64,000 nucleotides of DNA from Persicaria tinctoria (taxonomy: Eukaryota > Streptophyta > Magnoliopsida > Caryophyllales > Polygonaceae), in NCBI GenBank assembly GCA_037127255.1, contig JBANSL010000004.1, positions 77,466,127 to 77,530,126 on the forward strand. Direction: 5' to 3'. This document shows positions 32,885 through 42,603 of the stretch, one piece after another. The position numbers and the translations under genes are program-made. Below the pieces are notes generated by a model. The model was not told the origin of the DNA. It saw only the letters and a program-made list of their open reading frames with translations, and did no database searches. How positions within the stretch are numbered: the stretch's first letter is position 1; each line of letters begins with the position of its first letter.

Positions 32885-34130
32885 TGATATGCGATATATT
32901 CTATAGCGCATTTAGTAGTTTTTGTCATCATTTACATGTCATTATGAGAGATATTTGTGTGAACTTGGTGATTCGGAGCATGTTGAAGAAGTTGAAGAAA
33001 TCATGCAAGTTACAGAAGCGAAGAAGATCGGAAGCAGCTGAAGCTGAAGACCATGGCGCGGCCGCGCTGCACTCGACGCGCCCGCGCTGCTACCCGACGC
33101 GACCAATCTGCTAGGAGGAAGTGGCCGCGCTGCTGAACAGACAGAAGAAGCAAGATGAAGCTGGCGCGCCCGCGCTGCACTTGGCGCGCCCGCGTCGGTC
33201 GCTGGAGTCGGATTCTTATCCGATTCTGTCTATCCTATTAGTTTTAATATTTTATTATTATATTTGTACGGGATGTTAAACCCGATTTTATTAGGTTATA
33301 TAGGCCGAGAAGGCAGTAGAGAATTATTAGGTTATTTTTCCAGAGACGTATTTTCCCTTTTTGTTCATCTCACAAACCCTATGGAGAACTAACTCTCCTT
33401 TGTTACACTTGGTTCTTTGAAGCCTTCAATTGATTTGGTTGTGAGTATTCTACTCTTGTTCGTCCTTTGTTAATTGTTTCGATCTCCTGAGCTTATTGCT
33501 TGATTGCTTATTATTGATTTATCTGGATTGATCACCTAGGTTTATCGATACTAGTCATATTGCTAGAGTTTCCAATTCCAGGTTTGGGGTTGTAGATTCA
33601 TTGTAGCAAACACAATCTCCATACGCGGTTGCTTGTGGTAGATTGTGAGGGAGATTCGATTGCAAGCTATTTTAACGGGTTGTTGGAATCGCTTGTATCT
33701 CATTATAATTCATGTTTGAATGCTATTGCTTTATTATTTGGTGAAGGTTTTCCCTTGTAATTTGGTGATAAGTGCTTTTAGGACTGGTCGGACTAAAAGC
33801 TATTACACGATCTGAATTGAGAACAATTACTGGACATTAGAACTTGAGATTCATAGAATGCGATGATGAACCATCTCAATTGTTGTGTGGATAATTACCT
33901 GGTGTGATACTTTTCCATCATATACTCGCAACCTCTTATTGCAACTTATTTTATCACTATTGCTTACACACAAAACTCCCCCTTGAATCGGTTACGTTTG
34001 GGTAATAATACTTGCTTTTACAATTGATTCTGTTTCCCTGTGGGTTCGACCCTAACTTACCTACTATACTTGTTATAGTTTGCATATTAGGAATTTACTT
34101 TGATTTGGCATAACGACCTTAGGCCTGTCA
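32885..34130 (+). repeat. 5' LTR of the complete Athila element
   Basis: It runs from TGATATGCGATATATTC to GGCCTGTCA, 1,246 bp, with TGA/TCA inverted ends. It holds a CG-rich 12-mer array (33055-33194), a probable TATA box (TATATAG at 33297) and, near its 3' end, the B-box-like GGTTCGACCC at 34043-34052. The PBS starts four bases after the LTR. Confidence 0.95.
33055..33194 (+). repeat. Phased CG-rich 12-mers in the Athila LTR
   Basis: 12-mers of the type GGCGCGGCCGCG, GACGCGCCCGCG and GGCGCGCCCGCG start at 33055, 33075, 33096 (partial), 33163 and 33183. Distances between neighbours are 20, 21 and 20 bp. The LTR is noncoding, so the phase is not imposed by a reading frame. Confidence 0.85.
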
Positions 34131-34134
34131 AATT

Positions 34135-34152
34135 TGGCGCCGTTGCCGGGGA
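34135..34152 (+). promoter_or_regulatory. Primer-binding site, tRNA-Asp(GTC)
   Basis: TGGCGCCGTTGCCGGGGA is a perfect 18-base complement of the 3' end of plant tRNA-Asp(GTC) including CCA. Use of tRNA-Asp is typical of Athila/Tat elements. Confidence 0.92.
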
Positions 34153-34209
34153 AACGGTTTATCTTTGTTCTTGTTTGTCTTATTACCTGTTTGGGTGCGA
34201 ACCTCTTGC

Positions 34210-35154
34210 ATGGTTCGCACTCGTGCTACTGATCCCCATCTTGTTGATTTTGATTGGGAAATTGACAGGACATACCACCGCCGCCTTAGAGAACAACACC
34301 AACATTCCCAACAATCCGTTCCAATGGCTGATAATGCAAATCAGACGCTGCGAGAGCTGACAGCATCAAACATCACACAGCAGGCACCTGCTGTGACAAT
34401 CCCTTTTATAGGGGATGACAACCATTTTGAGCTAAAGTCTGGGCTGATTCATCAACTGCCAAAATTCCATGGATCGGCTGGAGAAGACCCCATCAAGCAC
34501 ATGGGGAAGTTTCATAATGTGTGCATGAGCATGAAACCAGCCAATATAACCGAAGCACAGATAAAGATGAGAGCTTTTGGGTTCACGCTGGTCGATGCTG
34601 CGGATGACTGGTACTACAGCCTTCCTACAGGGAGCATCGATACTTGGCCTAAACTCCACAAGGCCTTCCTGGAGAAATTCTTCCCTGCTAAGAAGGAGAA
34701 CACCTTGAAGAAGGCAATCAGCAATATAGAGCAGGAAGAGGATGAAACCCTCTATGATTACAATGAAAGGTTCAAGAAGCTTTGTGCTAATTGCCCTTTC
34801 CATGGCTACAACACGAAGGACCTAGTCTTATACATCTATGGGGGACTGCTGGAATCTGATAGAAGGATGATTGATGCAGCCTGCGGAGGAAATATTCTGA
34901 ATGCCACGCCAGAGGGAGCTATGGAGAAGATTCAGGAAATGGCTGAGGGGACTAGAAATTTTGGGAAGTCCACCAGAAGGAAAGGGGTCAACTTGGTAGA
35001 CTCTAACCAAGCCAAGGATATTGCTGAATTGAAAGATATGGTTAGGAGGCTCACTCTGCAAGGGACTCCTCAACAACTCAAGGCTTGTGAAATCTGCGGT
35101 GATAACTTCCACCCAACTGATGCGTGTCCTACACTCCAGGAAGACAACCGCTGA
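34210..35154 (+). pseudogene. Athila Gag
   Basis: I place the start at 34210 (MVRTRATDPHL); an upstream ATG at 34165 adds a hydrophobic stretch unlike other Athila Gags. The central Gag domain has MRAFGFTLVDAADDWYYSLP, WPKLHKAFLEKFFP, YDYNERFKKLCANCPFHG and LYIYGGL. Near the C-terminus a CCHC zinc knuckle (CEICGDNFHPTDAC) would bind the element's RNA. The frame ends in TGA at 35154, just after the knuckle. The following sequence is open in another frame, which suggests a single-base insertion around 35,145. Gag builds the cytoplasmic particle that encloses RNA and enzymes. Confidence 0.85.
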
Positions 35155-35582
35155 AGTGAATGCTATAGGTGGAAATGGACCTCAGAGACCCAGACATGAC
35201 CCCTACTCAAACTCCTACAACCCCGGTTGGCGGGATCACCCAAATTTCAGATGGAGGGATCCACCGAACCAACCACATCAGCAACAGCCACCTCCCTACC
35301 ATCAGAGGCAGCAGAGTAACGCTCCATCTACTGAGTCCATGCTCAATACCCTGACACAACACTTTACTGCGCATGTTCAGACAACTGAATCGAGCATAAA
35401 GGATATACAGAAACAAATGGGGCAAATGGCTGAAGCAATCACGAGAATGGAGGCAAAGACGTCAGGGGGTCTACCATCTCAAACGGTGGTCAATCCAAGG
35501 GAAAACGTCAGTGCTATAACTCTTCGGAATGGAAAGGAGCTGAGAAGTCAGGAATATGAGGAGAAAAGCACGTCGGAGTCCA

Positions 35583-35700
35583 ACGCGGCCACGCCCAACA
35601 CTGGCGCGCCCGCGCCTACTTCTGACGCGCCCACGCCCAACACTGGCGCGCCCGCGCCTACTTCTGACGCGCCCGCGCCTACTTCTGACGCGCCCGCGCC
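35583..35700 (+). repeat. Phased 21-bp repeat in the Gag-protease linker
   Basis: Units of a 12-mer (GGCGCGCCCGCG or GACGCGCCCGCG) plus a 9-bp spacer such as CCTACTTCT, period 21 bp, encode (Asp/Gly)-Ala-Pro-Ala-Pro-Thr-Ser. It stands at the same polyprotein position as the TCGA decamers of the RT-less elements. Confidence 0.9.
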
Positions 35701-38326
35701 TGGTCCAATCCCGCCTGAATCTGAACCCTATGTCGATACTTATGTTCGACCGAATTTTCCCCCTCTCGGGTCTGAGAAACCAAAACCTCCGTTCCCTGAG
35801 GCACTCAAGGAGAGGAGGATAATCGATGATTCAGAGCTGTTTGAGACATTTAGCAAGTGTCAGGTGAACATCCCTCTGCTGAGAATGATAAAAACTGTGC
35901 CCAAGTACGCCAAGTTCTTGAAGGAGCTTTGCACAGTGAAGAGGAATCAGAAGCTGAAAGGGAAAAAGAAAGTGAAAGTAAGTGAGCAAGTCTCCGCTGT
36001 GTTTCAGAGGAGAATGCCGAAAAAGTGCGCTGATCCAGGTATGGTTACTATCCCTTGTGTCATTGGATATGTAAAATTTGATAGAGCTATGCTTGATTTG
36101 GGTGCTTCCATAAATGTGCTTCCCTACTCACTGTACAAATCACTAGATTTAGGACCTTTGCATGAAACTGGCGTAATTGTGCAACTAGCTGATAGGTCTA
36201 ATAAGTACCCTAAAGGAGTAGTAGAAGACGTTTTGGTTATGGTCGATAAACTGATTTTTCCTGCAGATTTCTTTGTCCTGGATATGGAACATGATAAGCA
36301 TGATGCACCTATTCTGTTAGGTAGACCTTTTATTAAAACAGCTAGGACAAAAATTGATTGTGTCTCTGAGACACTAACAATGGAATTTGATGGAGAAAAG
36401 GTTGAATTCGATCTCTACAAGGCTATGAAACATCCTGTTGATGACTATTCTCTGTGCTCTATTGATGTGATTGAACCATTAGCTCAAGATCTATTTGATA
36501 TTTCTAGGGAAGATGAGTTGCAGTCAATTATTGAGAATGATATTGACGAGTCCTATACAGATTTTTCAATTTCATCTAACATGCAGGAATTAGTAGCCCA
36601 GATGGATATAGAAGGTGAGTCCCCTACTCTTTTGGGCATTGGCCCCAATCTACTGACTCCAAGCGAAGTGCTTGTTCCATCTGTTGTGCAGGCACCTAAA
36701 ATTGAACTCAAGCAACTCCCTAGTCATCTCAAGTATGCTTTCCTAGGAGTTGATGACACTTTACCAGTTATTGTGTCAAGTAAGCTCTCAGCGGAACAGG
36801 AGGAAAAGTTAGTGGAGGTTCTAAAGGAGCACAAAACTGCATTGGGGTGGACCATCGCTGACATCAAGGGAATTAGTCCATCTACATGCATGCACAGGAT
36901 CCTGCTGGAGGATGGAGCTAAGCCATCGCGCCAACCACAGAGAAGGCTCAATCCTCCCATGATGGATGTGGTGAAGAAGGAAGTGCTGAAACTGCTATCA
37001 GCAAACATGATTTTCCCAATTTCTGACAGTCAATGGGTAAGTCCTACACAGGTTGTCCCTAAGAAAGGAGGGATTACAGTTGTGGAGAATCAACAAGGCG
37101 AGTTGGTCCCTACCAGGACACAAACAGGTTGGAGGGTGTGCATAGACTATCGCAAGCTGAATACAGTAACCAGGAAGGATCACTTCCCCCTCCCCTTTAT
37201 TGATCAGATGCTAGAACGCCTTGCTGGGCGCCCCTGTTATTGCTTTCTTGATGGATATTCTGGATATTTTCAGGTGGCCATAGCGCCAGAGGACTAGGAG
37301 AAGACTACATTTACATGCCCTTTCGGTACTTTTGCATATCGCAGGATGCCATTTGGACTATGTAACGCACCCGGGACATTTCAACGATGTATGGTTAGTA
37401 TCTTCTCTGAGTACATTGAAAATTTCATTGAAGTATTCATGGATGATATCACAGTACATGGGGATAGCTTTGATACTTGTCTGAGCCATTTGGCACTAGT
37501 GTTGAAAAGATGTGTTGAAACTAATCTGGTTTTAAACTCTGAAAAGTGTCATTTTATGGTAGAACAGGGAATTGTTTTAGGTCATATAGTCTCTGCAAAG
37601 GGTATTGAGGTCGATAAGGCAAAGATTGATGTAATTCAATCTCTGCCTTATCCTACTAATGTGCGCGAAGTTCGTTCTTTCCTAGGCCATGCAGGTTTTC
37701 ATCGCAGGTTTATCAAAGACTTTTCAAAGATATCCTCACCCTTGTGCGAGCTTCTGAAGAAAGATGTGACCTTTGCACTCACACAAGAGTGCAAAGAGGC
37801 GTTCGACCAGCTGAAAGGACGCCTCACTAGTGCACCAATCATTCAGGCACCAGATTGGTCTCGCCCATTTGAGATCATGTGCGATGCGAGCGACTATGCA
37901 GTGGGAGCAGTGCTAGGCCAAAAAGAGGGAAGAGCCTCTCATGTAATCCATTATGCTTCCATGACTCTGAATGGAGCGCAACGCAACTACTCCACCACTG
38001 AGAAAGAAATGCTAGCTGTGGTGTTTACACTAGAGAAGTTTCGACAGTATCTGCTTGGGGTTAAAGTGATTATCTACACAGATCACGCAGCCCTCCGCTA
38101 CTTGATGACAAAGAAGGAGACAAAGCCACGATTGATTCGATGGGTCCTGTTGCTCAGCGAATTTGACGTGGAGATTAAGGACAAGAAAGGAGCGGAGAAT
38201 CTGGTGGCTGACCACTTAAGCAGATTGGTGAATGAGGAGGACAAGCCGGAGTCACAGAAACCCATCTTAGGCATGTTTCCGGATGACACATTATGCAGAC
38301 TCGAGCACAAAAGAACACCGGAGTCC

Positions 38327-38443
38327 GACGCGCCCACGCCAACACCTGACGCGCCCGCGCCGACCTTCGACGCGCCCGCGCTGCTATGTGGCGCGCCCGC
38401 GCTGACTACCGACGCGCCCGCGTCAACCTCTGCCGCGCCCACG
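38327..38443 (+). repeat. Phased 21-bp repeat between RNase H and integrase
   Basis: Six 12-mers start at 38327, 38348, 38369, 38390, 38411 and 38432, exactly 21 bp apart. The 12-mer is strongly conserved whereas the 9-bp spacers differ. It encodes Asp-Ala-Pro-Ala repeats. Confidence 0.92.
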
Positions 38444-39796
38444 TCATTGTTTCTCAGCTCAACTCAGACCGTTCTAGGACTTCACTCTGTAAGCCCTTGG
38501 TACCGGGACATTGTGAACTACTTAGTTTGTGGGGAATTTCCTCCGGATCACACCAAGGCCCAGACGGAGAAGGTTCGAAGAGAAGCAAACCACTATATTT
38601 GGGATGACCCATACCTTTGGAAACATTGTGCAGATCAGGTCATTCGTCGTTGTCTTCCAGATAATGAGGTACGATCTGTTCTTGAATTTTGTCATTCTCA
38701 AGCATGTGAGGGACATTTTGGTGCCAATAAAACTGCTAGAAAAGTGCTTGAATCTGGATTTTATTGGCCACACATTTTTAAAGATGCTTACTCTTTCTGC
38801 AAGGCGTGTGATAGGTGTCAAAGATTAGGGAATATTTCCCAAAGGAATGAAATGCAACAATCACCAATGATTTTTTGCGAAATCTTTGATGTTTGGGGCA
38901 TTGACTTTATGGGACCTTTTCCTAGTTCTTGTGGGAACTTGTATATTTTACTTGCGGTGGACTACGTTTCCAAGTGGGTGGAAGCGAAGGCCACCAGAAC
39001 TGATGATTCTAAAGTTGTGGCAGGGTTCTTGAAAAGCAACATTTTTGCCAGGCATGGTATTCCTAGAGCGCTGATTAGTGACAGGGGTACCCATTTCTGC
39101 AACAAAACTGTGACTGCCGTGCTTTAGAAATATCATGTCACACATAGAGTTTCCACCGCATACCATCCACAGACGAATGGCCAAGCAGAGGTGTCCAATA
39201 GAGAGATCAAAGCCATTCCCGAGAAAACTGTGAATCCTAACAGGAAGGATTGGAGTTTGAGACTTGATGATGCTTTATGGGCTTATCGCACTGCTTACAA
39301 AACTCCAATTGGGATGTCTCCTTTCAGACTTGTCTATGGGAAGGCATGTCATCTTCCTGTTGAGCTGGAGCACAAGGCTTGGTGGGCTGTGAAACAATGC
39401 AATATGCAGAGTGACGAGGTTGGAGAACACAGGAAGCTACAGTTAGGTGAGCTCGAGGAGTTACGGTTGGACGCCTATGATAATGCGGCAATCTACAAGG
39501 CGAAGACCAAGGCATGGCATGACAAGCACATCAATAGGAAGGACTTTAAAGTTGGTGACAAAGTCCTACTTTTTCAGTCTCGCCTGAAACTCTTCGCTGG
39601 GAAGCTCAGGTCAAAGTGGGGGGGACCATACATTGTTGCTGAAGTTTTCCCACATGGAGTTGTAGAGTTATATGACCCGGATAGCCACAAGAAGTTCAAA
39701 GTAAATGGTCATAGGCTTAAGACATACTATGAAGGGTTCACAAAGGAGGCTATGGATGAGTTGGTTTTGGAGGAGCCAAATGCAGAGTTAGAATAG

Positions 39797-40544
39797 TCAA
39801 AAAGGCTTGGTCGAGCCAGCGACATAAACAAAGGCGCTGCTTGGGAGGCAACCCAAGGTATTGCATTCTTTCCTTTAACTCGATTTTATTCTAACTTGTA
39901 GGTAATAAAGACGGAGTTTCTGGTGACGAATTGCACCCGCATTTCGGACCCACTGCACCCGCAGTGTTAATTTTCGTCAAAAAAAAAAAAATCCGGCCAC
40001 GGGCTGGAAAACCCACTTCGGGCCAGCCCGCCAGCTTCAAACCCATCATCAAATCCCCCATCACCATCATCAAAACCCTACCTACACCCCACACTCTCCT
40101 CCCCACATCACCCTCACCACACATTCTCTCCTCTCACACCAAAACACTCCCACCTCTCTCCCACCTGGACCACCACACCCCGCCCCTTCCTGAAGCACTC
40201 AACCACCGACGAGAAAACCACCAGGACGCCTACAAACCGGCACCGGAGGAACCTCGGCGGGCCCCACATCGACGAGCCGTCTTCGACGAATTTCAGATCT
40301 GGAGAAATCGCCGACGCGGCCGCGCCAGCCCTAACGCGCCCGCGCCTGTCAGAGCAACCCACCAGACGACTGACACCCCGACGCGGCCGCACTGCTATCG
40401 ACGCGCCCGCGCTGCCATCCTCGACGCGCCCGCGCCACCTCCAACTTGGCCGCGTCTGCCCCTGCGCCGAGACTTCGCTGTTCTTCGTGATTTCTTTCCG
40501 CTGTCCTTATTTCGATTCCGATTTAATCGTATTATATATCGAGG
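39797..40544 (+). other. Noncoding leader between pol and the 3' ORF
   Basis: It starts with a stem-loop at 39840-39857, contains a pyrimidine- and CCACAC-rich stretch (40,080-40,200) and CG-rich 12-mers at 40313, 40333, 40380, 40400 and 40423 (20 to 23 bp between neighbours in groups). Athila 3' ORFs are thought to be expressed from a spliced RNA; I cannot place the acceptor with certainty. Confidence 0.6.
39840..39857 (+). promoter_or_regulatory. Stem-loop after pol, CTTGGG-AGGCAA-CCCAAG
   Basis: A 6-bp perfect stem with the loop AGGCAA, 44 bp after the pol stop. It is identical at the same place in the outer copy (30552-30569, minus strand). The GGGAGGCAACCC word is, as far as I recall, widespread in Athila/Tat elements of other plants. 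Confidence 0.55.
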
Positions 40545-41930
40545 ATGAGTTCATCAGAGGAGGAGGCGAGTAGATCTGATAATGGGTTACAAATGTCTGA
40601 TGAGGAATGGGCTATTTACAATAAGGTTAGCTGTGTCAGTTCTACCAAATACTTGCATAGACCGACACTTCAGAAACTTCAGATGCTAGAGTGTATGCAG
40701 AAATGTCTAGCTCATGCTGGTATTGGTGACTTTCTGGACTTGGGATCGGTAGGATACCCGGAACTGTGCAAGCAGTTCCTTGCGACATATCAGCTGTACC
40801 TTAGAGACAACAGTATTAGAGGGGTTGCTTTCAGATACAATGGCACTACATACAGGGCTTCTGCTTCAAGGTTGCGAAAGGCTTTGGGGGTCACTAAAGC
40901 CCCAACTGATGGATGGCTGACAGCCGCGTCCGACCCAGACCTTTTTGCATTCTTCAGAGCGGTGTCTGGAGAGGACTTCTTGACCAGTAACGAGTACAAC
41001 AGCAGGATTACTCATCCTGTCTTCCGGATGTTGTGCAAGATCGTTTCTGGGACATATTATGGGCTGATTACAGATACAAAGCTTTCCATGACGCACCTGA
41101 GATTTGCCTACAGCGCTATGCCTACTGCAGACTATACGCCTGACTGGGTTATGCTCTTTTTCGATGGCCTCGACAGGATCAGAAAGGATCGCAGTGCCGC
41201 TGGACCAGAAATGGTCCAGAGCGGACTTATTACTCGAGTGGCCATTGCTGCTTGCGTTGGACAAAATGGGTTGGAGGAGCTGGAGGAGCAGGTCATAGCA
41301 AGGACCTATACAGAGGAATATCTACGGAGATGTTTGATGCTGGATACTGCACCGGATGGGGGAGCCATTTGGTGCACGGGCAAGAAGAAGGAGCATCAGT
41401 TCAGGCTCCCTAAGCCCCTGCCCTGGTCGAAGTCTTGGGCTGATTGGTACATTGAGGCGGATTACTTTCCGACGTCAGTTCTGGGTAGAAGGCGTCGCAT
41501 GGAGGTGGGTAGCAGTAGTGGCACAGCTGGAGCTGCCACGATGGAGGATGCGCCTGTGGCTCAGCAGGCTTTTGTTCAGACAGATACACAGGGTTTCACA
41601 CAGAACCCACATCAGGAGATGCCTGCTTATCAGACCCCGTCTCACGGTTGGGATTCTCAACCGACATTTCAGAGCCAGCAGGACGCACATCAGTGGGCCC
41701 CTTGGCCCCAACAAGCTTTTCAGGATGCCCATCAACAGCCGCACCAGTGGGGCTACCTGGCTGATCAGATTGGCCTTCTGCGGCAAGACGTGGGAAGTTT
41801 GACGACAGTGACGAACCAGATTCTCCACCAGCAGGCCGACATATTAGAGGGCTTTGGCGAGTTCAGAGAGATGAGGGAAGAGCTGCGCCGCATGCGAGAG
41901 GACTACTCTCGCCACTATCCACCCCCTTAG
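40545..41930 (+). CDS. Athila 3' ORF (ATHILA ORF-1 family)
   Basis: An intact 461-codon ORF in the env position, MSSSEEEASRSDNGLQ to RMREDYSRHYPPP. The N-terminus is acidic (residues 1-20). Residues about 30-300 form the conserved part, with CMQKCLAHAGIGDFLDLG, PELCKQFLATYQLYLRDN, FRYNGTTYRASASRLRKALG and VFRMLCKIVSGTYYGL. The tail is Gln/His/Pro-rich with a short coiled-coil-like end (about 405-455: LLRQDVGSL to REMREELRRMRED). I see no signal peptide and no transmembrane segment, so an envelope role is not supported by this sequence. It is the one complete reading frame in this element; gag-pol is broken. Confidence 0.85.
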   Translation: MSSSEEEASRSDNGLQMSDEEWAIYNKVSCVSSTKYLHRPTLQKLQMLECMQKCLAHAGIGDFLDLGSVGYPELCKQFLATYQLYLRDNSIRGVAFRYNGTTYRASASRLRKALGVTKAPTDGWLTAASDPDLFAFFRAVSGEDFLTSNEYNSRITHPVFRMLCKIVSGTYYGLITDTKLSMTHLRFAYSAMPTADYTPDWVMLFFDGLDRIRKDRSAAGPEMVQSGLITRVAIAACVGQNGLEELEEQVIARTYTEEYLRRCLMLDTAPDGGAIWCTGKKKEHQFRLPKPLPWSKSWADWYIEADYFPTSVLGRRRRMEVGSSSGTAGAATMEDAPVAQQAFVQTDTQGFTQNPHQEMPAYQTPSHGWDSQPTFQSQQDAHQWAPWPQQAFQDAHQQPHQWGYLADQIGLLRQDVGSLTTVTNQILHQQADILEGFGEFREMREELRRMREDYSRHYPPP

Positions 41931-41978
41931 TGAGTCTTTCTGTTTCCTTTCTCCCTACTTATTTATGTCTTCTTTCAC

Positions 41979-42020
41979 ATTGAGGACAATACTTCATTCA
42001 AGTATGGGGGAGGGAAAGGA
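41979..42020 (+). promoter_or_regulatory. Internal PPT module with stem-loop
   Basis: ATTG-AGGA-CAAT (41979-41990), then TTCAAGTATGGGGGAGGGAA, 50 bp after the 3' ORF. The 0.55 kb from here to 42565 is noncoding and contains two copies of a GAAAACC-GAAAGGGCG context (near 42,140 and 42,276). Confidence 0.6.
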
Positions 42021-42565
42021 TTCACACATCATGTACATATTTTATTTCAGCATTATTTTTGTACAGATTCTGCACTTGATTATTCTAAAAAAAAAAAATA
42101 GAAAAAAAAGAAAGAAAGCAATCAAAATCCTGGGATGAGTTGAAAACCTGAAAGGGCGACTCAGGCAAAAAGCAGGTAGTCTGGCAAGCCTTAGGCTTTG
42201 GCAATATGAGACTTGAGGGAAGTGAGAATGTTTATGTGAGTACCATCTTTGAAAAAAAAAATGAGTGGCTTGGTGAAAACCCGAAAGGGCGCCTTGGCAA
42301 GATGAGCGTTTACTTTGAGTGATTAGGATTGATCTCTTGGCGAAGGCGACATAAGAAGTGGAGTTATAAGGAGGTTTTCGGGTAGGCCACTGGGAGCTAT
42401 AAGGTGTAGATGGTTGAGATACAATTGTAAGTCTCATTTCCTATTTTGATTGTCTTTTGTGCTGATTGTTGAGATGGTGAAAACTACTAGTACTTAGTGT
42501 TCATTTTCCTTGTGCTGTCTGTGAACCTTTGAGATTTATGGTGAGAGTAGGCTTAACTTCTATGC

Positions 42566-42603
42566 TTACTCGGGACGAGTAAAGGTTTAAGTATGGGGGA
42601 ATT
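42566..42603 (+). promoter_or_regulatory. 3' PPT with upstream stem-loop
   Basis: TTACTCG-GGA-CGAGTAA (42566-42582), then TTTAAGTATGGGGGAATT directly before the LTR start at 42604. Confidence 0.72.

Larger units (their letters stand above)
35155..39796 (+). pseudogene. Athila pol: protease, RT, RNase H, integrase
   Basis: One reading frame, broken by TAG at 37295-37297 and TAG at 39125-39127. In order: a Pro/Gln-rich linker; phased Asp-Ala-Pro repeats (35583-35700); the protease with DLGASINVLP and ILLGRPF; the reverse transcriptase with GWRVCIDYRKLN, FPLPFIDQMLERLAG, then after the first stop [16 protein letters not shown] and the catalytic FMDD (instead of YVDD); the RNase H with [16 protein letters not shown] and YTDHA; a second Asp-Ala-Pro array (38327-38443); the integrase with an HHCC finger (CKACDRCQR), DDE residues in [14 protein letters not shown] and [10 protein letters not shown], and [12 protein letters not shown] at the end. 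These enzymes copy the RNA and insert the DNA. The first TAG is shared with the outer Athila copy. Confidence 0.9.

Noticed and set aside
34135..34152. tRNA-Asp gene
   Set aside because: Only the 18-base complement of the tRNA 3' end is present, next to an LTR; it is the primer-binding site.
40545..41930. Retroviral envelope protein
   Set aside because: The position fits, but I see no signal peptide, transmembrane segment or cleavage site; it is annotated only as the Athila 3' ORF.
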